64,000 nt of DNA from Henricia sp. BOLD:AAB3569 (taxonomy: Eukaryota; Echinodermata; Asteroidea; Spinulosida; Echinasteridae), in NCBI GenBank assembly GCA_037783545.1, contig JBBELK010000001.1, positions 2,604,001 to 2,668,000 on the forward strand, given 5' to 3'. Position numbers and translations under genes: made by a program. The notes below the pieces were generated by a model. That model saw only the letters and a list, made by a program, of their open reading frames with translations, was not told the origin of the DNA and searched no databases. This document shows, one piece after another, positions 23,204-32,706 of the stretch (the stretch's first letter is position 1; every line of letters starts with the position of its first letter).

Positions 23204-24969
23204 CTAATCTGAGATGTTGTTGTTTCGTCTGAGGGGTTTTCCGTCCTGTCGAGCGTGGGTGTCACATCTAACTCGTTGTCCAATGCTCTTTCTTCGTCAG
23301 TTTTCGATGATGGGGAAGTTGGCCGATTGAGGAGTTGATGAGAACGTGCTGCTGGAAGGACTGAAAGCAAACCCGATGTGTCAGGGGTTGTCGATAATTC
23401 CGGGTGGTCATCGAGACACAAGAAGTCGAAGGTTGCTTCTGGGGATCTCTGTAGGAACAGTGGAGGCGAAACTTGGCTCGAAGTCTTGATGATGTACTTT
23501 TGGAGGGGAAGAGTATCGTGCTTTATCTGTTGGAGTCCTTTGAGTACGTGTCGGTAGGCTTCAAAGAAAGCTTCTGATTCAACCATGGTGTATTTGCACT
23601 CATAAATACTGGAATTTTTTGGTGATGTTTGCAGTTGCACGTCTACAATCCCTCTAGGAAGAGAGTCCTGATTCATAACAACACCGAAGTAAACAGTCTC
23701 AAACCCGTCCGCGGACAGACAGACCAGTGATCCGTAGCACAGGAGCTTTTTACTGGCCAGCATGCGGCGACTACAGCTATCACGATTGAACTGCACGCGG
23801 TAGGACACACCGTCATACCCACATACGGGGTGAAGTATCACAGCGTCATGATACACTCGCACATCATCGACACGTCTTTCCGTCTTTCCCATGTGTTGCT
23901 GTTTGATGAAAGTGCAGATGCCCGTACGCAAAGGTGCAACAAAATCCTCCCTGAGAAGACGAAATTGGGTGTCGAGATAGGTATCCACGTTTTCATATGG
24001 GCCAATCTTCAAGTTTGGATTCAGTTTAGGCTTCACGTCAAAACATATCTCGTCTGCCTGAGGAATAATGGATGTATCTCTAAATCGATTGAGGGTATGT
24101 CTTGTATAAGGCCCACCCTCTTGCCTGTTAGATGTTTGTGAGAAATAGCTTGGACTGTCTTGTATTTTGATTCGTTTGCTAACTGTATGTTCAGGTGACG
24201 ATATTCGCGCGGGGGAACGTGACTTACGACGAAACGAATCTGAGCCAGCAATTGTATCTTTCTCTGACCCGGCTCGCTGTTTATCATCCCAAAAAGAGCA
24301 TCCAGGTTCATCCTCGTTTTCTTGAAAATTCGCCATTGTGACAATTCTCACATCTTTAAGTGGGTCCTTCTCCCTTTTAGAGTCCTCTCTTCCAGGAGAA
24401 TACCCAGGTCCGTCTCTGCTTTCATCATCACCTATTTCTTTCCATTCAGCTTTGCGTTTTGTCGAGTTACTCTCTCGTTTGTTATCAATTGTGACACCCA
24501 AACTCATTTTTCTTCCCCGATTTCCCGGTGGAGACTCTATCATTGCTTGTCTCTCGGTCCCCTCTCGTCTAAGAAGTCGATCGGGAGTAACGTCGCGCGT
24601 TCTGTTTTCACCATCTGCGGGATGCGACTGCAGACTAACATTCTCCAAGGGTCGTGTTTCAAAGCTTATCTTTTGATTCTTGCTTCTCCTGTCCTCCCGA
24701 TCAGTTGATTCACCTGTACCTTCCTGTTCATTGTGTCTGTTAGATACCTCGTCACTGTCACTAGAACTGTTGCTGATTTCTCCATCCTCTATTTCCCGAT
24801 GATCTCTTTTGATGTTCCCTTTTTGGCTAGAGTAACGCGGCGTGAATTTGGCCCTACCCTCGTGTCCTCCACCTTCAGTGTTTCCGAAACGGTTGTCGGG
24901 ATTTCGTCTTTGGGCAAGACGTTGGCCAAATACTCCCTGCAGGGGACAACTCTTGCTCTTTTCACCCAT
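23113..24969 (-). CDS. ZNFX1: ZNFX1-like N-terminal part (frame-split)
   Basis: The 5' part of the same gene. The start ATG at 24969 is supported by an in-frame TAA two codons upstream. Residues 1-300 are charged and low complexity (Arg, Ser, Glu, Asp), probably disordered. From about 315 the conserved ZNFX1 N-terminal block begins, with TYLDTQFRLLREDFVAPLR at 330-348 and a GIVDVQL-type strand near 437-443. The block extends to about 590. As written, the frame runs past the homopolymer at 23195-23203 into a poor 30-residue tail and stops at 23113, overlapping the helicase frame by 8 nt. The two frames differ by one base. Deleting one base in the A9 run gives one frame of 1,922 aa, close to the usual ZNFX1 length. 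So the split is probably a sequencing or assembly indel, or a recent frameshift, not two genes. Confidence 0.88.
   Translation of the reverse strand: MGEKSKSCPLQGVFGQRLAQRRNPDNRFGNTEGGGHEGRAKFTPRYSSQKGNIKRDHREIEDGEISNSSSDSDEVSNRHNEQEGTGESTDREDRRSKNQKISFETRPLENVSLQSHPADGENRTRDVTPDRLLRREGTERQAMIESPPGNRGRKMSLGVTIDNKRESNSTKRKAEWKEIGDDESRDGPGYSPGREDSKREKDPLKDVRIVTMANFQENEDEPGCSFWDDKQRAGSEKDTIAGSDSFRRKSRSPARISSPEHTVSKRIKIQDSPSYFSQTSNRQEGGPYTRHTLNRFRDTSIIPQADEICFDVKPKLNPNLKIGPYENVDTYLDTQFRLLREDFVAPLRTGICTFIKQQHMGKTERRVDDVRVYHDAVILHPVCGYDGVSYRVQFNRDSCSRRMLASKKLLCYGSLVCLSADGFETVYFGVVMNQDSLPRGIVDVQLQTSPKNSSIYECKYTMVESEAFFEAYRHVLKGLQQIKHDTLPLQKYIIKTSSQVSPPLFLQRSPEATFDFLCLDDHPELSTTPDTSGLLSVLPAARSHQLLNRPTSPSSKTDEERALDNELDVTPTLDRTENPSDETTTSQIRKKNNSRRCYKKGCLASTQHGERFLPIRYE
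23195..23203 (-). other. A9 homopolymer, likely frameshift site
   Basis: Nine consecutive T on the plus strand (A on the coding strand) between codons for SQIR and TIRED. Upstream, only the first frame is compatible: the helicase frame has a TGA near 23262. Downstream, the helicase frame reads naturally into the conserved helicase start. Other indel positions between about 23262 and 23120 are possible. Confidence 0.7.
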
Positions 24970-24993
24970 GCTTTAGAACAGGTGCGAGATTTC

Positions 24994-25013
24994 CTGCGCC
25001 AAAAAAAAATTTA
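24994..25013 (-). other. 3' splice site upstream of ZNFX1-like start
   Basis: On the minus strand the sequence reads ATTTTTTTTTGGCGCAG|GAA, a strong pyrimidine tract plus CAG 25 nt before the ATG. This suggests a 5' UTR exon further upstream (beyond 25013) and an intron between, with the whole coding region in one exon. The upstream exon was not identified. Confidence 0.55.
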
Positions 25014-25296
25014 AATGAGGGCATGCAATTGAAGCAATTAAAAGACAACACTTTATTTAAGGTTACCGTAGTATGTCTCAATAAGGGTACTCATCCAGTG
25101 CCCAAGTGTACAGTGGGGCTGACTCAAGCAAATTTTACAAAGTCTGATTAGGGGTAATTAGGCAGCGCCTGTGTGTACCGCTGGGCTGCTCCGATTGTGT
25201 GTACCGCATGGAACAAATTAAGTAAAGTATTACCATTATTGCTACTTAGTTCTTTCTTGTTAAATAATATTGTTAAACTTGTTCCACTTTATAGTA

Positions 25297-25488
25297 TACA
25301 CATATGGACTGGCAATGAGGTCACTAGTGCACGTCTATGGGCCCCGAGGGACTGTGAGTGACCACAAGAGGGTCCTATTTCCCGAGGCCGAAGGCCGAGG
25401 GAAATAGGACCCTCTTGTGGTCACTCACAGTCACGAGGGGCACATAGACGTGCACTTGAGACCGAATTATGCCAGTCCATATGTGTTT
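25297..25488. mobile_element. Long hairpin with GAGGCCGAAGGCCGA loop
   Basis: The arms are nearly perfect (GAGGGTCCTATTTCCC and GGGAAATAGGACCCTC flank the loop, and CACATATGGACTGGC pairs with GCCAGTCCATATGTG at the ends), about 90 nt each. The loop is GAGGCCGAAGGCCGA. A second hairpin with a very similar loop lies at 26287-26480. Confidence 0.85.
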
Positions 25489-25797
25489 TATAACACGCCT
25501 CAGGCAAAAATACACACATGGAATTCAATTTAAGATGGAATTCAATTTAATACATTAACAAGCAACCTCCAGAGGGCGCAGTAACCGGTCACTAGTTGTT
25601 GAGACTAGTGACCGGTCAGGAACACTAGCAGGGAATCACGCGCGCGTGAAGTCTTAACGCTCGCGCCCGAAACTTGATACGCGCGTCTAGTTCACGCTGG
25701 CGCAAATTTCATGCACTAGCCTAGATTAGTGAACCTCACGTGACTGCATTTCAGCGAGTCAGGATTGAGAACCACAAAGAGGCGTGTTATAATTTAA
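25489..25797. repeat. Segment bounded by inverted ATAACACGCCT
   Basis: TTATAACACGCCT at 25487-25499 and AGGCGTGTTATAA at 25781-25793 are reverse complements. The inside holds paired ACTAGTGACCGGT/ACCGGTCACTAGT near 25585-25615 and CGCGCG-rich stretches. Probably the body of a further fold-back element next to the hairpin. Confidence 0.6.
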
Positions 25798-26297
25798 ATT
25801 ATATACCTCATGCGTAGATTCCTGTCATCTGATTGGTTAAAAGTGGGGGCATTGAATCGGCTAGACCCGGCGCGTATATGCCCACCGGTCAATAGTCTTT
25901 GCCATGCCCCGGGCATAGTCATTTAGCGGGTTCCGGACGCGCGCATTACATGTGTTAGCATAGCTATAGCTGTGCACCAACTATGCAGCTGTGCGCTTCA
26001 CGTAAACATTCATCAGGACGGTAATGGCGGAATCTCGACGTCATTTTGTCGTCTGTCGTAGATGATGAAGTCCTTAAGAAAGTAAGAGAAGTGGCCTACA
26101 GTGAAAACTGTGTCAGGTGAAATGTGCTACTAAAGTGCCAGGTGATTATGCTACAATGTTTGCTGTAAATATACAACTTTTCCGCCGTAGACCAGCTTCC
26201 GAAATCGAAACGCGAAGGACCACTGTCATGACTGTATGATGTCTCGTATACTTTTAACCAACCAGATGACAAAAATCTACACATTCGGTATATAAAA
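25798..26297. mobile_element. Fold-back element with 45-bp ends
   Basis: The left end TTATATACCTCATGCGTAGA and following TCATCTGATTGGTTAAAAG match the reverse complement of 26253-26297 (CTTTTAACCAACCAGATGAC and onward to TATATAA). The interior includes a palindromic GCCATGCCCCGGGCATAGTC-like stretch related to the neighbouring hairpin loops. Confidence 0.75.
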
Positions 26298-26480
26298 CAA
26301 ATATTGACTGCTGTTTATTCGGGTCATGGTTAAGATTATAGGCCCTCGGTGATCTCGAAGCCATGACTATGCCCCTCGGCTTCCGCCTCGGGGCATAGTC
26401 ATGGCTTCGAGATCACCTTGGGCCTATAATCTTAACCATGCCCCTCATTGCAGTCAATATTTGTATACTATGAACGCCAC
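26287..26480. mobile_element. Long hairpin with CTCGGCTTCCGCCTCGG loop
   Basis: The arms of about 85 nt pair throughout: AACAAATATTGACTGC with GCAGTCAATATTTGT, GGTTAAGATTATAGG with its complement, and GGCTTCGAGATCACC at both sides. The apical loop is the reverse-complement form of the loop at 25297-25488. Confidence 0.85.
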
Positions 26481-26504
26481 TTACGTAATAAACGCGTGAT
26501 TGGG

Positions 26505-26605
26505 TATATTGATGAGCCTACCCAATTGTTCATTGTGGGTATATGATTTGCCTACCCAACGATTGATCGACATAGGTATTGATATGCCTACCCATCACTT
26601 TAGTT
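26505..26605. repeat. Short imperfect tandem GCCTACCCA repeat
   Basis: Four units of a pattern like GGGTATATTGATGAGCCTACCCA, spaced 25-35 bp. No function seen. Confidence 0.6.
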
Positions 26606-27483
26606 AGATCCTTAATTAAAACTGCAATAATATAGAATACACATAGGTACTTGATTTTAAGCAGTCTTAAGAAAAAGACTCGTTTACATGCTCAATAAAC
26701 CAAGATGGTGCTGCGGCAGAAACACAAAACACATGTGTCTTAAATTTCTCCTTGGTCGAGTCTCTACATTAAGGCTTGAAATCATGAAGTCATTGTCAGG
26801 ATTTTATTCAGTTTTGTTTACGAAACGTCTTAAACAAGAAATCTAATTACAAAATTGGCCTCCTTGGCCAAACTCCTTTTAATCTGACCAAACTGTGTAC
26901 TTTGATTTCTGCCTTTGATGACTAATTTTTTTGAGTAAACATCGGATTCCCATCCCAAATGTGACCAAAAAAAAACCCAAAACGAGAAAAAAGAGTTCAG
27001 ATTTTGCAAAGGGAAATTGCTTTTAAACTGTACTTTCCAACAACAACAACAACAACAAAAAAAAATCGCTTTTTAAATATTCAATTAATAACGGCATGCG
27101 ACACTATGGCAAATAGTAAAACTAAAACATTTACAGTAACTTCATTGAGATTTTTAAAGGTGCCAAAACTGAAAATTGCCATATTTGCAAATCTAAACAA
27201 ATATCTTTTCTCAATGCGTGAAGGCTTCTTTACTATTATATATTTGCATGTACATGTTCTTTTGTTGTACACGTAATTTGGCTGACTGACCTTTCGAAGT
27301 TTCGACTGAGGATTTGTTTACATGTAGTTTCAGCAAAATAAGCCCTCATGTTTTTTGTAATAAAAAAAATAAAAAAAGTGCCTCCCAGATGACTGGACAC
27401 GCCTTTTCTTCGTCATAGTGCACCCTTAGCATCCCGGATTCGCTTCCATGGCATGTATGTGAATTTGGGTTTGCGGCCAGTCG
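26606..27483. other. Non-coding, AT-rich, nothing recognised
   Basis: Contains an ACAACAACAACA run near 27041-27058 and A-rich tracts. A short open frame at 27004-27276 has no splice or homology support. Confidence 0.4.
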
Positions 27484-28072
27484 TGCAGCTCGTCTAACCA
27501 GGTAATTCCGCAATTTTTTGCGGCGTCTCGACTAATCAGATTGCAGGATTTGGCCTCACGTGACCCTCATTAGCATAAAATGAGGATAAGAAATCTACCA
27601 TTTATCGCGGGGTGTTTTAGCACGCAAGGGTCGAATGTATTCAATTCAAGTATGTATTCAATTTAAAAAGGGACCCTTCTATTAAAAATACGTAGGTATA
27701 ATTATAATTACGGATTAATTTTTAAAAATATTGTTGGACTTTGTATGTATGTATCGTTTTATCGTATGTATTCTTATGTATACGGTATAAAATAATAAGA
27801 ATAAGATAAAAATACAAATAAATTTATAAAATTAATAAAATAAAATAAAATTATAAAATAAAATAAGAACGTTAAAACGTAGCGTGAGCTTCGTGCTGCA
27901 AAAATTCTGGACGAGTACTAGTATATTACAAAACTTATACCCAACTTGACAAATGGAACATCCCAACGCAGGAACAGTACACGTAGCCTACATGTATTTG
28001 TAAATATGGGTGCAGTACCAGCCTCTAACGCGTTGAGACAAGTCAGGCTGGCGAGGCTTTGGCGAACATCCT

Positions 28073-28541
28073 GGCTGCGTTCGGGCGTGCAGTTCTCGTT
28101 ACTCGGGAGTAATGCGTGCGCATTGCACTTGGGTCACATCACGCGAACGGCAAACCCGCAGTCCGCGTGCGCGAATGGCAATTAGTGAAGATGGACGTCT
28201 CTTGCCATCACTGCACAAAAAATGCCGTTTCATTGCTCACAAGAAACTGAGAAAATACAGGCCGTAAGTCGTGAGAACCTTTGATGCCGTCTAAAACAAA
28301 CCTTAGTGAGTTATTGTTTCAGTTATTGAGTTGACACGTTGAGCAAATTCACCAAAAATCCCACCCATATTCCACCATCTTCGTACAAATCACATGGCAC
28401 TCGTCAGGAGTAAGAGCACACTCCCCATTTGTTGGGGAGTAGTGAGAGCATACTCTCACTCACCCGAGTGTCGTTATTCTTGCCGTTCACGCGCGCAGGA
28501 GCATAACTCGTGTTAACACGAGTACACGCCCGAACGCAGCC
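28073..28541 (-). mobile_element. MITE D (GGCTGCGTTCGGGCGTG ends), copy 1
   Basis: The ends are GGCTGCGTTCGGGCGTGCAG and the complement of GTGTACGCCCGAACGCAGCC-type sequence. The interior has CTCGTGTTAACACGAG next to one end and AAATTCACCAAAAATCC. It is inverted relative to the full copy at 53720-54132 and the partial copy at 28831-29120. It sits in the insertion pile that splits the giant fold-back arm. Confidence 0.85.
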
Positions 28542-28639
28542 CCTGTGAGCTTTCTTTGGGACTGTGAGGGCCGAACCACTGTGACGTCATAACGATGAGT
28601 CAGTAGAAACAGTCGACGTGTTAATTGAGAACGGTTCTC

Positions 28640-28812
28640 CATTAGCCTTTTGGCAAGGCTTTATGGCTTTGGGGTTATATTGTTTGGTAAAATGTTTGGA
28701 TAATTGGGCGTCTTGAGCGGAGTATACAAAGGCTGTGTGAACGGTACGCCTTCTGTCTTGCCATAAAGCCTTTTTCGAACGCAACGTCACAACAACATTA
28801 CCCGCGTCCCAC
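28640..28812. repeat. Repeat E, copy 1 (possible LTR-like)
   Basis: The block from GCCTTTTGGCAAGGCTTTAT to CTTGCCATAAAGCC is shared with 41237-41440. It includes GGCGTCTTGAGCGGAGTATA followed by CAAAGGCTG, a TATA-like position. No flanking retroviral-type genes were seen. Confidence 0.65.
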
Positions 28813-28830
28813 TCTACACGTAAACATTTT

Positions 28831-29120
28831 GGCTGCGTTCGGGCGTGTACTCGTGTTAACACGAGTATACTCGCTACTCCCCGGCAAATGGGGAGTGTGG
28901 TCTTACTCCTGAAAAGTGGCATGTGATTTGTACGAAGATGGCGGAATATGGGTGTGATTTTTAGTGAATTTGCTCAACGTGTCAACTCGATAACTGAACC
29001 AACAACTCACTAGGGTTTGTTTTGCACGGCATCAAAGGTTCTCACGACTTACGGTCTGTATTTTTCTTGTGAGCAGTAAAACATCGTTTTTTGTGTAGTC
29101 ATGCAAGAGACGGCCATCTT
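28831..29120 (+). mobile_element. MITE D, partial copy 2
   Basis: Starts with GGCTGCGTTCGGGCGTGTAC and CTCGTGTTAACACGAG and follows the 53720-54132 copy through GTGATTTGTACGAAGATGGC and TTCTCACGACTTACGGTCTG, but has no right-hand terminal repeat. It forms an inverted pair with the copy at 28073-28541. Confidence 0.8.
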
Positions 29121-29127
29121 GACGGAA

Positions 29128-29900
29128 AATTCCGAGCACATTCCACGTATACTATGTCAACACGGTCCCATTCCGCCAAATAGAATCCTCAAAAATCACC
29201 GCGCACATTTAAGTTCATGTCGTTACGTCTTAAAGCGACAGTCACACAGAACACGGTACATGCACGGTGGCGTACGGTAGAGCGCGGTGCTATACCGTGC
29301 TCTACCGGCCCGAAAATCGCGTAAAATCGAGGGTCGACGGTCACTGTCCCCACGGTTCAACACGGCAGAGCGCGGTAGAACACGGTGTCAACACGGCTCT
29401 ACCGTGTGTCTGCCGTGTTCCTACCGTGTTCCAAACACGATCTGCCGTGTTCTAACCGTGGTCTACCGTATCTCCACCGTATATCTACCGTGTTGCAACA
29501 GTGTTCAAACGTACCTCCCGGTAGAACGCGGTGTCTACACGGTAGCCCCGGCGCCAACACAGCCGGCGCCAGCACGGTTCCAACACGGTAGCGCACGGTA
29601 GAGGCGACGAGGCCGGTACAGTGCGGTGTCCGTGCGGTGAATTCTTAATTTTTAAACATTTTAAAAATTAGAAATCCGTTTCCTGGCACAGCGCGGTAGC
29701 CCACGGTACAGCACGGTAGAGCGCGGTAGCCCACGGTACCGATACGATTACCTCTGCGGTAGAGCACGGTAGACGCCGATCTTCAACCGTGCTGTACCGT
29801 GCCTCCAATGTGACTGTAGCTTTACGAAGAACATGTGGATTTATGATGGCGCATCGAGACCGTGTTGACATGGTATGCGTGGAATGTGCTCGGAATTTTC
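29128..29900. mobile_element. Fold-back element with CGGTAG minisatellite core
   Basis: The outer arms TTCCGAGCACATTCCACGTA (about 29130) and its complement near 29880-29897 pair, continuing into TGTCAACACGGTC/GACCGTGTTGACA. Inner arms GCGACAGTCACAC (29234) and GTGTGACTG-type complement (29806-29818) pair too. Between them, 29250-29800 is almost wholly a degenerate array of CACGGTAGAGCG-like units that changes strand more than once. Short open frames here are products of the repeat. Confidence 0.82.
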
Positions 29901-30035
29901 CGAGCAGATCACGTGACTCGTGAGAGGTTTCCAAAGACGTTCTAACGAACGGCAGCCAGCTGGCGCATAGACTAGTTCCCTGTCCGCACGGTGCAATGTC
30001 GTCCGCACGCACGTACACGAACCAAAACAACGTCG

Positions 30036-30411
30036 TACTACGAAGACCCAGAGGGGACATTTCAGTATTTTCCTTTTTTGGTTTTTTTAATACGTACGTA
30101 CGTGATAATAGTACGTACGTACGTGATAATTTGTTACGTACGTACGTGATAATTTATAACGTACGTACGTGATAATAATACGTACGTACGTGGTAATCAT
30201 ACGTACGTACGTATTATTATCACGTACGTACGTACTATTATCACGTACGTACGTATTAAATTATAACGTACGTACGTATTGTTATCACGTACGTACGTAT
30301 TGTTATCACGTACGTACGTGATAATAATATGTACGTACTTATTATTATCACGTACGTACGTATTTAAAAACCAAAAGAGCATAATACTTAAATGTCCCCT
30401 CGGGGTCTTCG
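30036..30411. mobile_element. Fold-back with 13-unit TACGTACGTACGT array
   Basis: The arms ACGAAGACCCAGAGGGGACA (30040) and its complement (TGTCCCCTCGGGGTCTTCGT, 30391-30410) continue through AACCAAAA blocks. The core at 30092-30362 has 13 units of (T)ACGTACGTACGT spaced about 20-24 bp. Left-half units are followed by GATAAT and right-half units preceded by ATTATC, so the whole array mirrors about a centre near 30210. Each unit is itself a palindrome. Confidence 0.9.
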
Positions 30412-31045
30412 TATAATTCAAAGACTACGTTTAATCGGGCGTTTGGTTGTGTCATAAACAAGCACAAACATAATGTGAAAACTTTCGGGTAGGATGTTTC
30501 GTTATTACTATAACCCACGACCTCGTTCAAATAACGTGCTGTTTGAGGTATTTATAGAGCAATACCCATAGTCTCGCAATGTTTGACTACTTCCAGATAC
30601 TGAAAGTATCGGCCTTTTTTGTTGTTTTTATTGACAAATATGTTATTATTAAGCCGATACTTTCAGTAGGACTATTTTTTTTCCTATCAAAAAACGTGGC
30701 TTCAAACGGAATCTTTAAACAAGTCTTTTTAAAGGAAATTGCAAATTTGGGTAAAATCAAAACCTTTACACGTTCTACATACCGCCCTGGCCGTAATACT
30801 CTTGAAACTGGCGTACACACCTTCGTTTTTCTCAATTTGACGATCGAATTCACATCGCTCCAAGCAGAACCTCAGTAGCCTCGTGTTTGAAACAAAATCT
30901 AAGATTTTTTTCTTCGGATTTGCATAAAATCCTAAGTCCTGCCTCTGCGCTATGTCGCGCGCGTATAACAGAGTCAAGCACCAGATTATCCGAATTGCGA
31001 CCCAGCACGTATCATTTTTGAACGAGGGGGGAATTTTTTGAGCGC
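30412..31045. other. Non-coding, one short hairpin
   Basis: CTGAAAGTATCGGC (30599-30612) and GCCGATACTTTCAG (30653-30666) form an inverted repeat around 40 bp. No other feature recognised. Confidence 0.45.
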
Positions 31046-31826
31046 GCCACCGTGTAGCCTTGTCCAAGGCTATGAAATTGTGTGAATCCGTGAAGAATTT
31101 GCCTGTATGCTATGCAGCGAAAGTGCGCCACCACGCGGTGAATTGTAGCCAACTGCCAAATAGTCTGGTTACCGTAATATCTTGGTCTGAATCCTGACTT
31201 CACGGACGAGGCTGGATCATAGCCTTGTTCTTTATGTACTCGATTACTTATGTGTTTCTTTATAACTGCGTTGGAAATCCGACGCAATTACTTATGCGAA
31301 ACCCGAGTGCTTGTAAATATTCATATCTTACATAACATATCAGAGCTCACTACTCGGGTCAAATGGTGCGTACGTGACGGTTTGCAAGCATAAACGTTTG
31401 TACGTCGTACATGTGTAGTGTACAGTATGTATGCCTGTCTGATGCAATTCTGTAAAGGTATGACGTGTTTGTGAACTTACCAACTCATGGGTATAGGCTA
31501 CGTACGGAAAATCTGCTATTTTTCAAACGGCACCGTATTGTTCTGTCAAAACAACCGTTAACCAATGAGCTTTTACGTCTCGGTGCTCTCTTTGAAAAAT
31601 TAGCATAAAGAGTCCCCGCCCATAAAACATCGAGTACATAGAACAAGGCTATGATCCAGCCTCGTCCGTGAAGTCAGGATTCAGACCAAGATATTACGGT
31701 AACCAGACTATTTGGCAGTTGGCTACAATTCACCGCGTGGTGGCGCACTTTCGCTGCATAGCATACAGGCAAATCCTTCACGGATTCACATACTTTCATA
31801 GCCTTGGACAAGGCTAGCCACCGTGC
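31046..31826. mobile_element. Young fold-back with 200-bp near-identical arms
   Basis: 31046-31242 and 31631-31826 are reverse complements with very few differences (GCCACCACGCGGTGAATTGT, CTGGTTACCGTAATATCTTG, GACGAGGCTGGATCATAGCC). The unpaired centre of about 390 bp contains CGTCGTACATG. High arm identity suggests recent insertion or conversion. Confidence 0.88.
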
Positions 31827-32337
31827 GGTCAGTGAAGATAGGATTCACTCAAAATTACCACCAAACGGCTTTTTGTGAATGACTTTTCACTCGTAAAGTT
31901 GCCATGCGGGTCACTTTGGGAGATATAAGCAATTATTTAGGAGGAACTTTTGTTGAGGTGTAGTAGACAGGTTAAAATTTGAGAATATCTAAATACTGTA
32001 GGCATTTTTTGTTAAAAGTGGTTAATCAAGTTTTTTAGGATAATTTGAGGGTGCTGAATTCAAAAATGGCTGTTAACAGGTGCGCCGACGCCATCTTCAC
32101 CTTCAAAATTTAAAAAAAACCAACATGGCCACCATTTACATACAATTTGTGCTAAAACGTAGGTTTCAAGCAACATGGAAGGTTTGAAGTGGTGACAATA
32201 CCCAGGTTTATGATACTAAAGATTCAGTATAGACTATTACAAAAGTTGTATCTACCTTGGGTTTGCCGCCATATTAAATTCCAAGATGGCTGCCATATTG
32301 AATTTCAAAATGGCCGCCATGGAATCCCGAGCTGGTC

Positions 32338-32400
32338 ATCACAAATTGTCAGTTTTTATAAAATAAATAAAATGGGGGGGGGGGGGGCGGGGGTGGTGGC
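32338..32400. repeat. G-rich tract
   Basis: A run of 13 G, one C and 5 G at about 32372-32390 at the inner edge of the left fold-back arm. Possible G-quadruplex on the plus strand; also a likely sequencing trouble spot. Confidence 0.6.
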
Positions 32401-32605
32401 GTTCTCCCATTCAGAGACACATGCGTTCTGGTTGACTTGTTTTGATTGTTTGAAATAAATTATATTATTTTATTCCAAAGTTTTATTTGTATCCAGTTTG
32501 TACCGTTTTACTGGGTTTTGTTTTTCATTGGTGGTATGGGATGGGGTGTGGGTGGGTTTGTGCGAGCAAAGGAACGTTTTTCAATTCCTTTTGATTAAGC
32601 AGGAG

Positions 32606-32640
32606 CTAGCTTTCTAGGCTACCGTCTGCCCTTCATCAGC
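32606..32640 (-). ncRNA. Candidate hammerhead-ribozyme remnant
   Basis: On the minus strand, GCTGATGAAGGGCAGACGGT followed by AGCCTAGAAAGC has a CUGAUGA core and a GAAA box joined by a possible stem II (GGGC with GCCU), 70-100 nt past the retroelement frame. Hammerhead ribozymes are known in Penelope-like elements. The A before GAAA is not canonical and stems I/III are unclear, so this is tentative. Confidence 0.35.
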
Positions 32641-32706
32641 TGCGGGTTGGATTCGGGAGAATCCGGGTGACTCGCTTTGGGTTCCTTGAGCGGAAGGGTC
32701 CAGCTT

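Noticed and set aside
24338-24708. Plus-strand frames of 112-128 codons
   Set aside because: Antisense shadows of the low-complexity N-terminus of the ZNFX1-like protein.
30092-30362. CRISPR-like regular repeat spacing
   Set aside because: Eukaryotic context, palindromic low-complexity units and near-identical spacers; no relation to CRISPR.
30197-30421. Tyr/Val/Arg repeat peptide frame
   Set aside because: Direct translation of the TACGTACGTACGT array.
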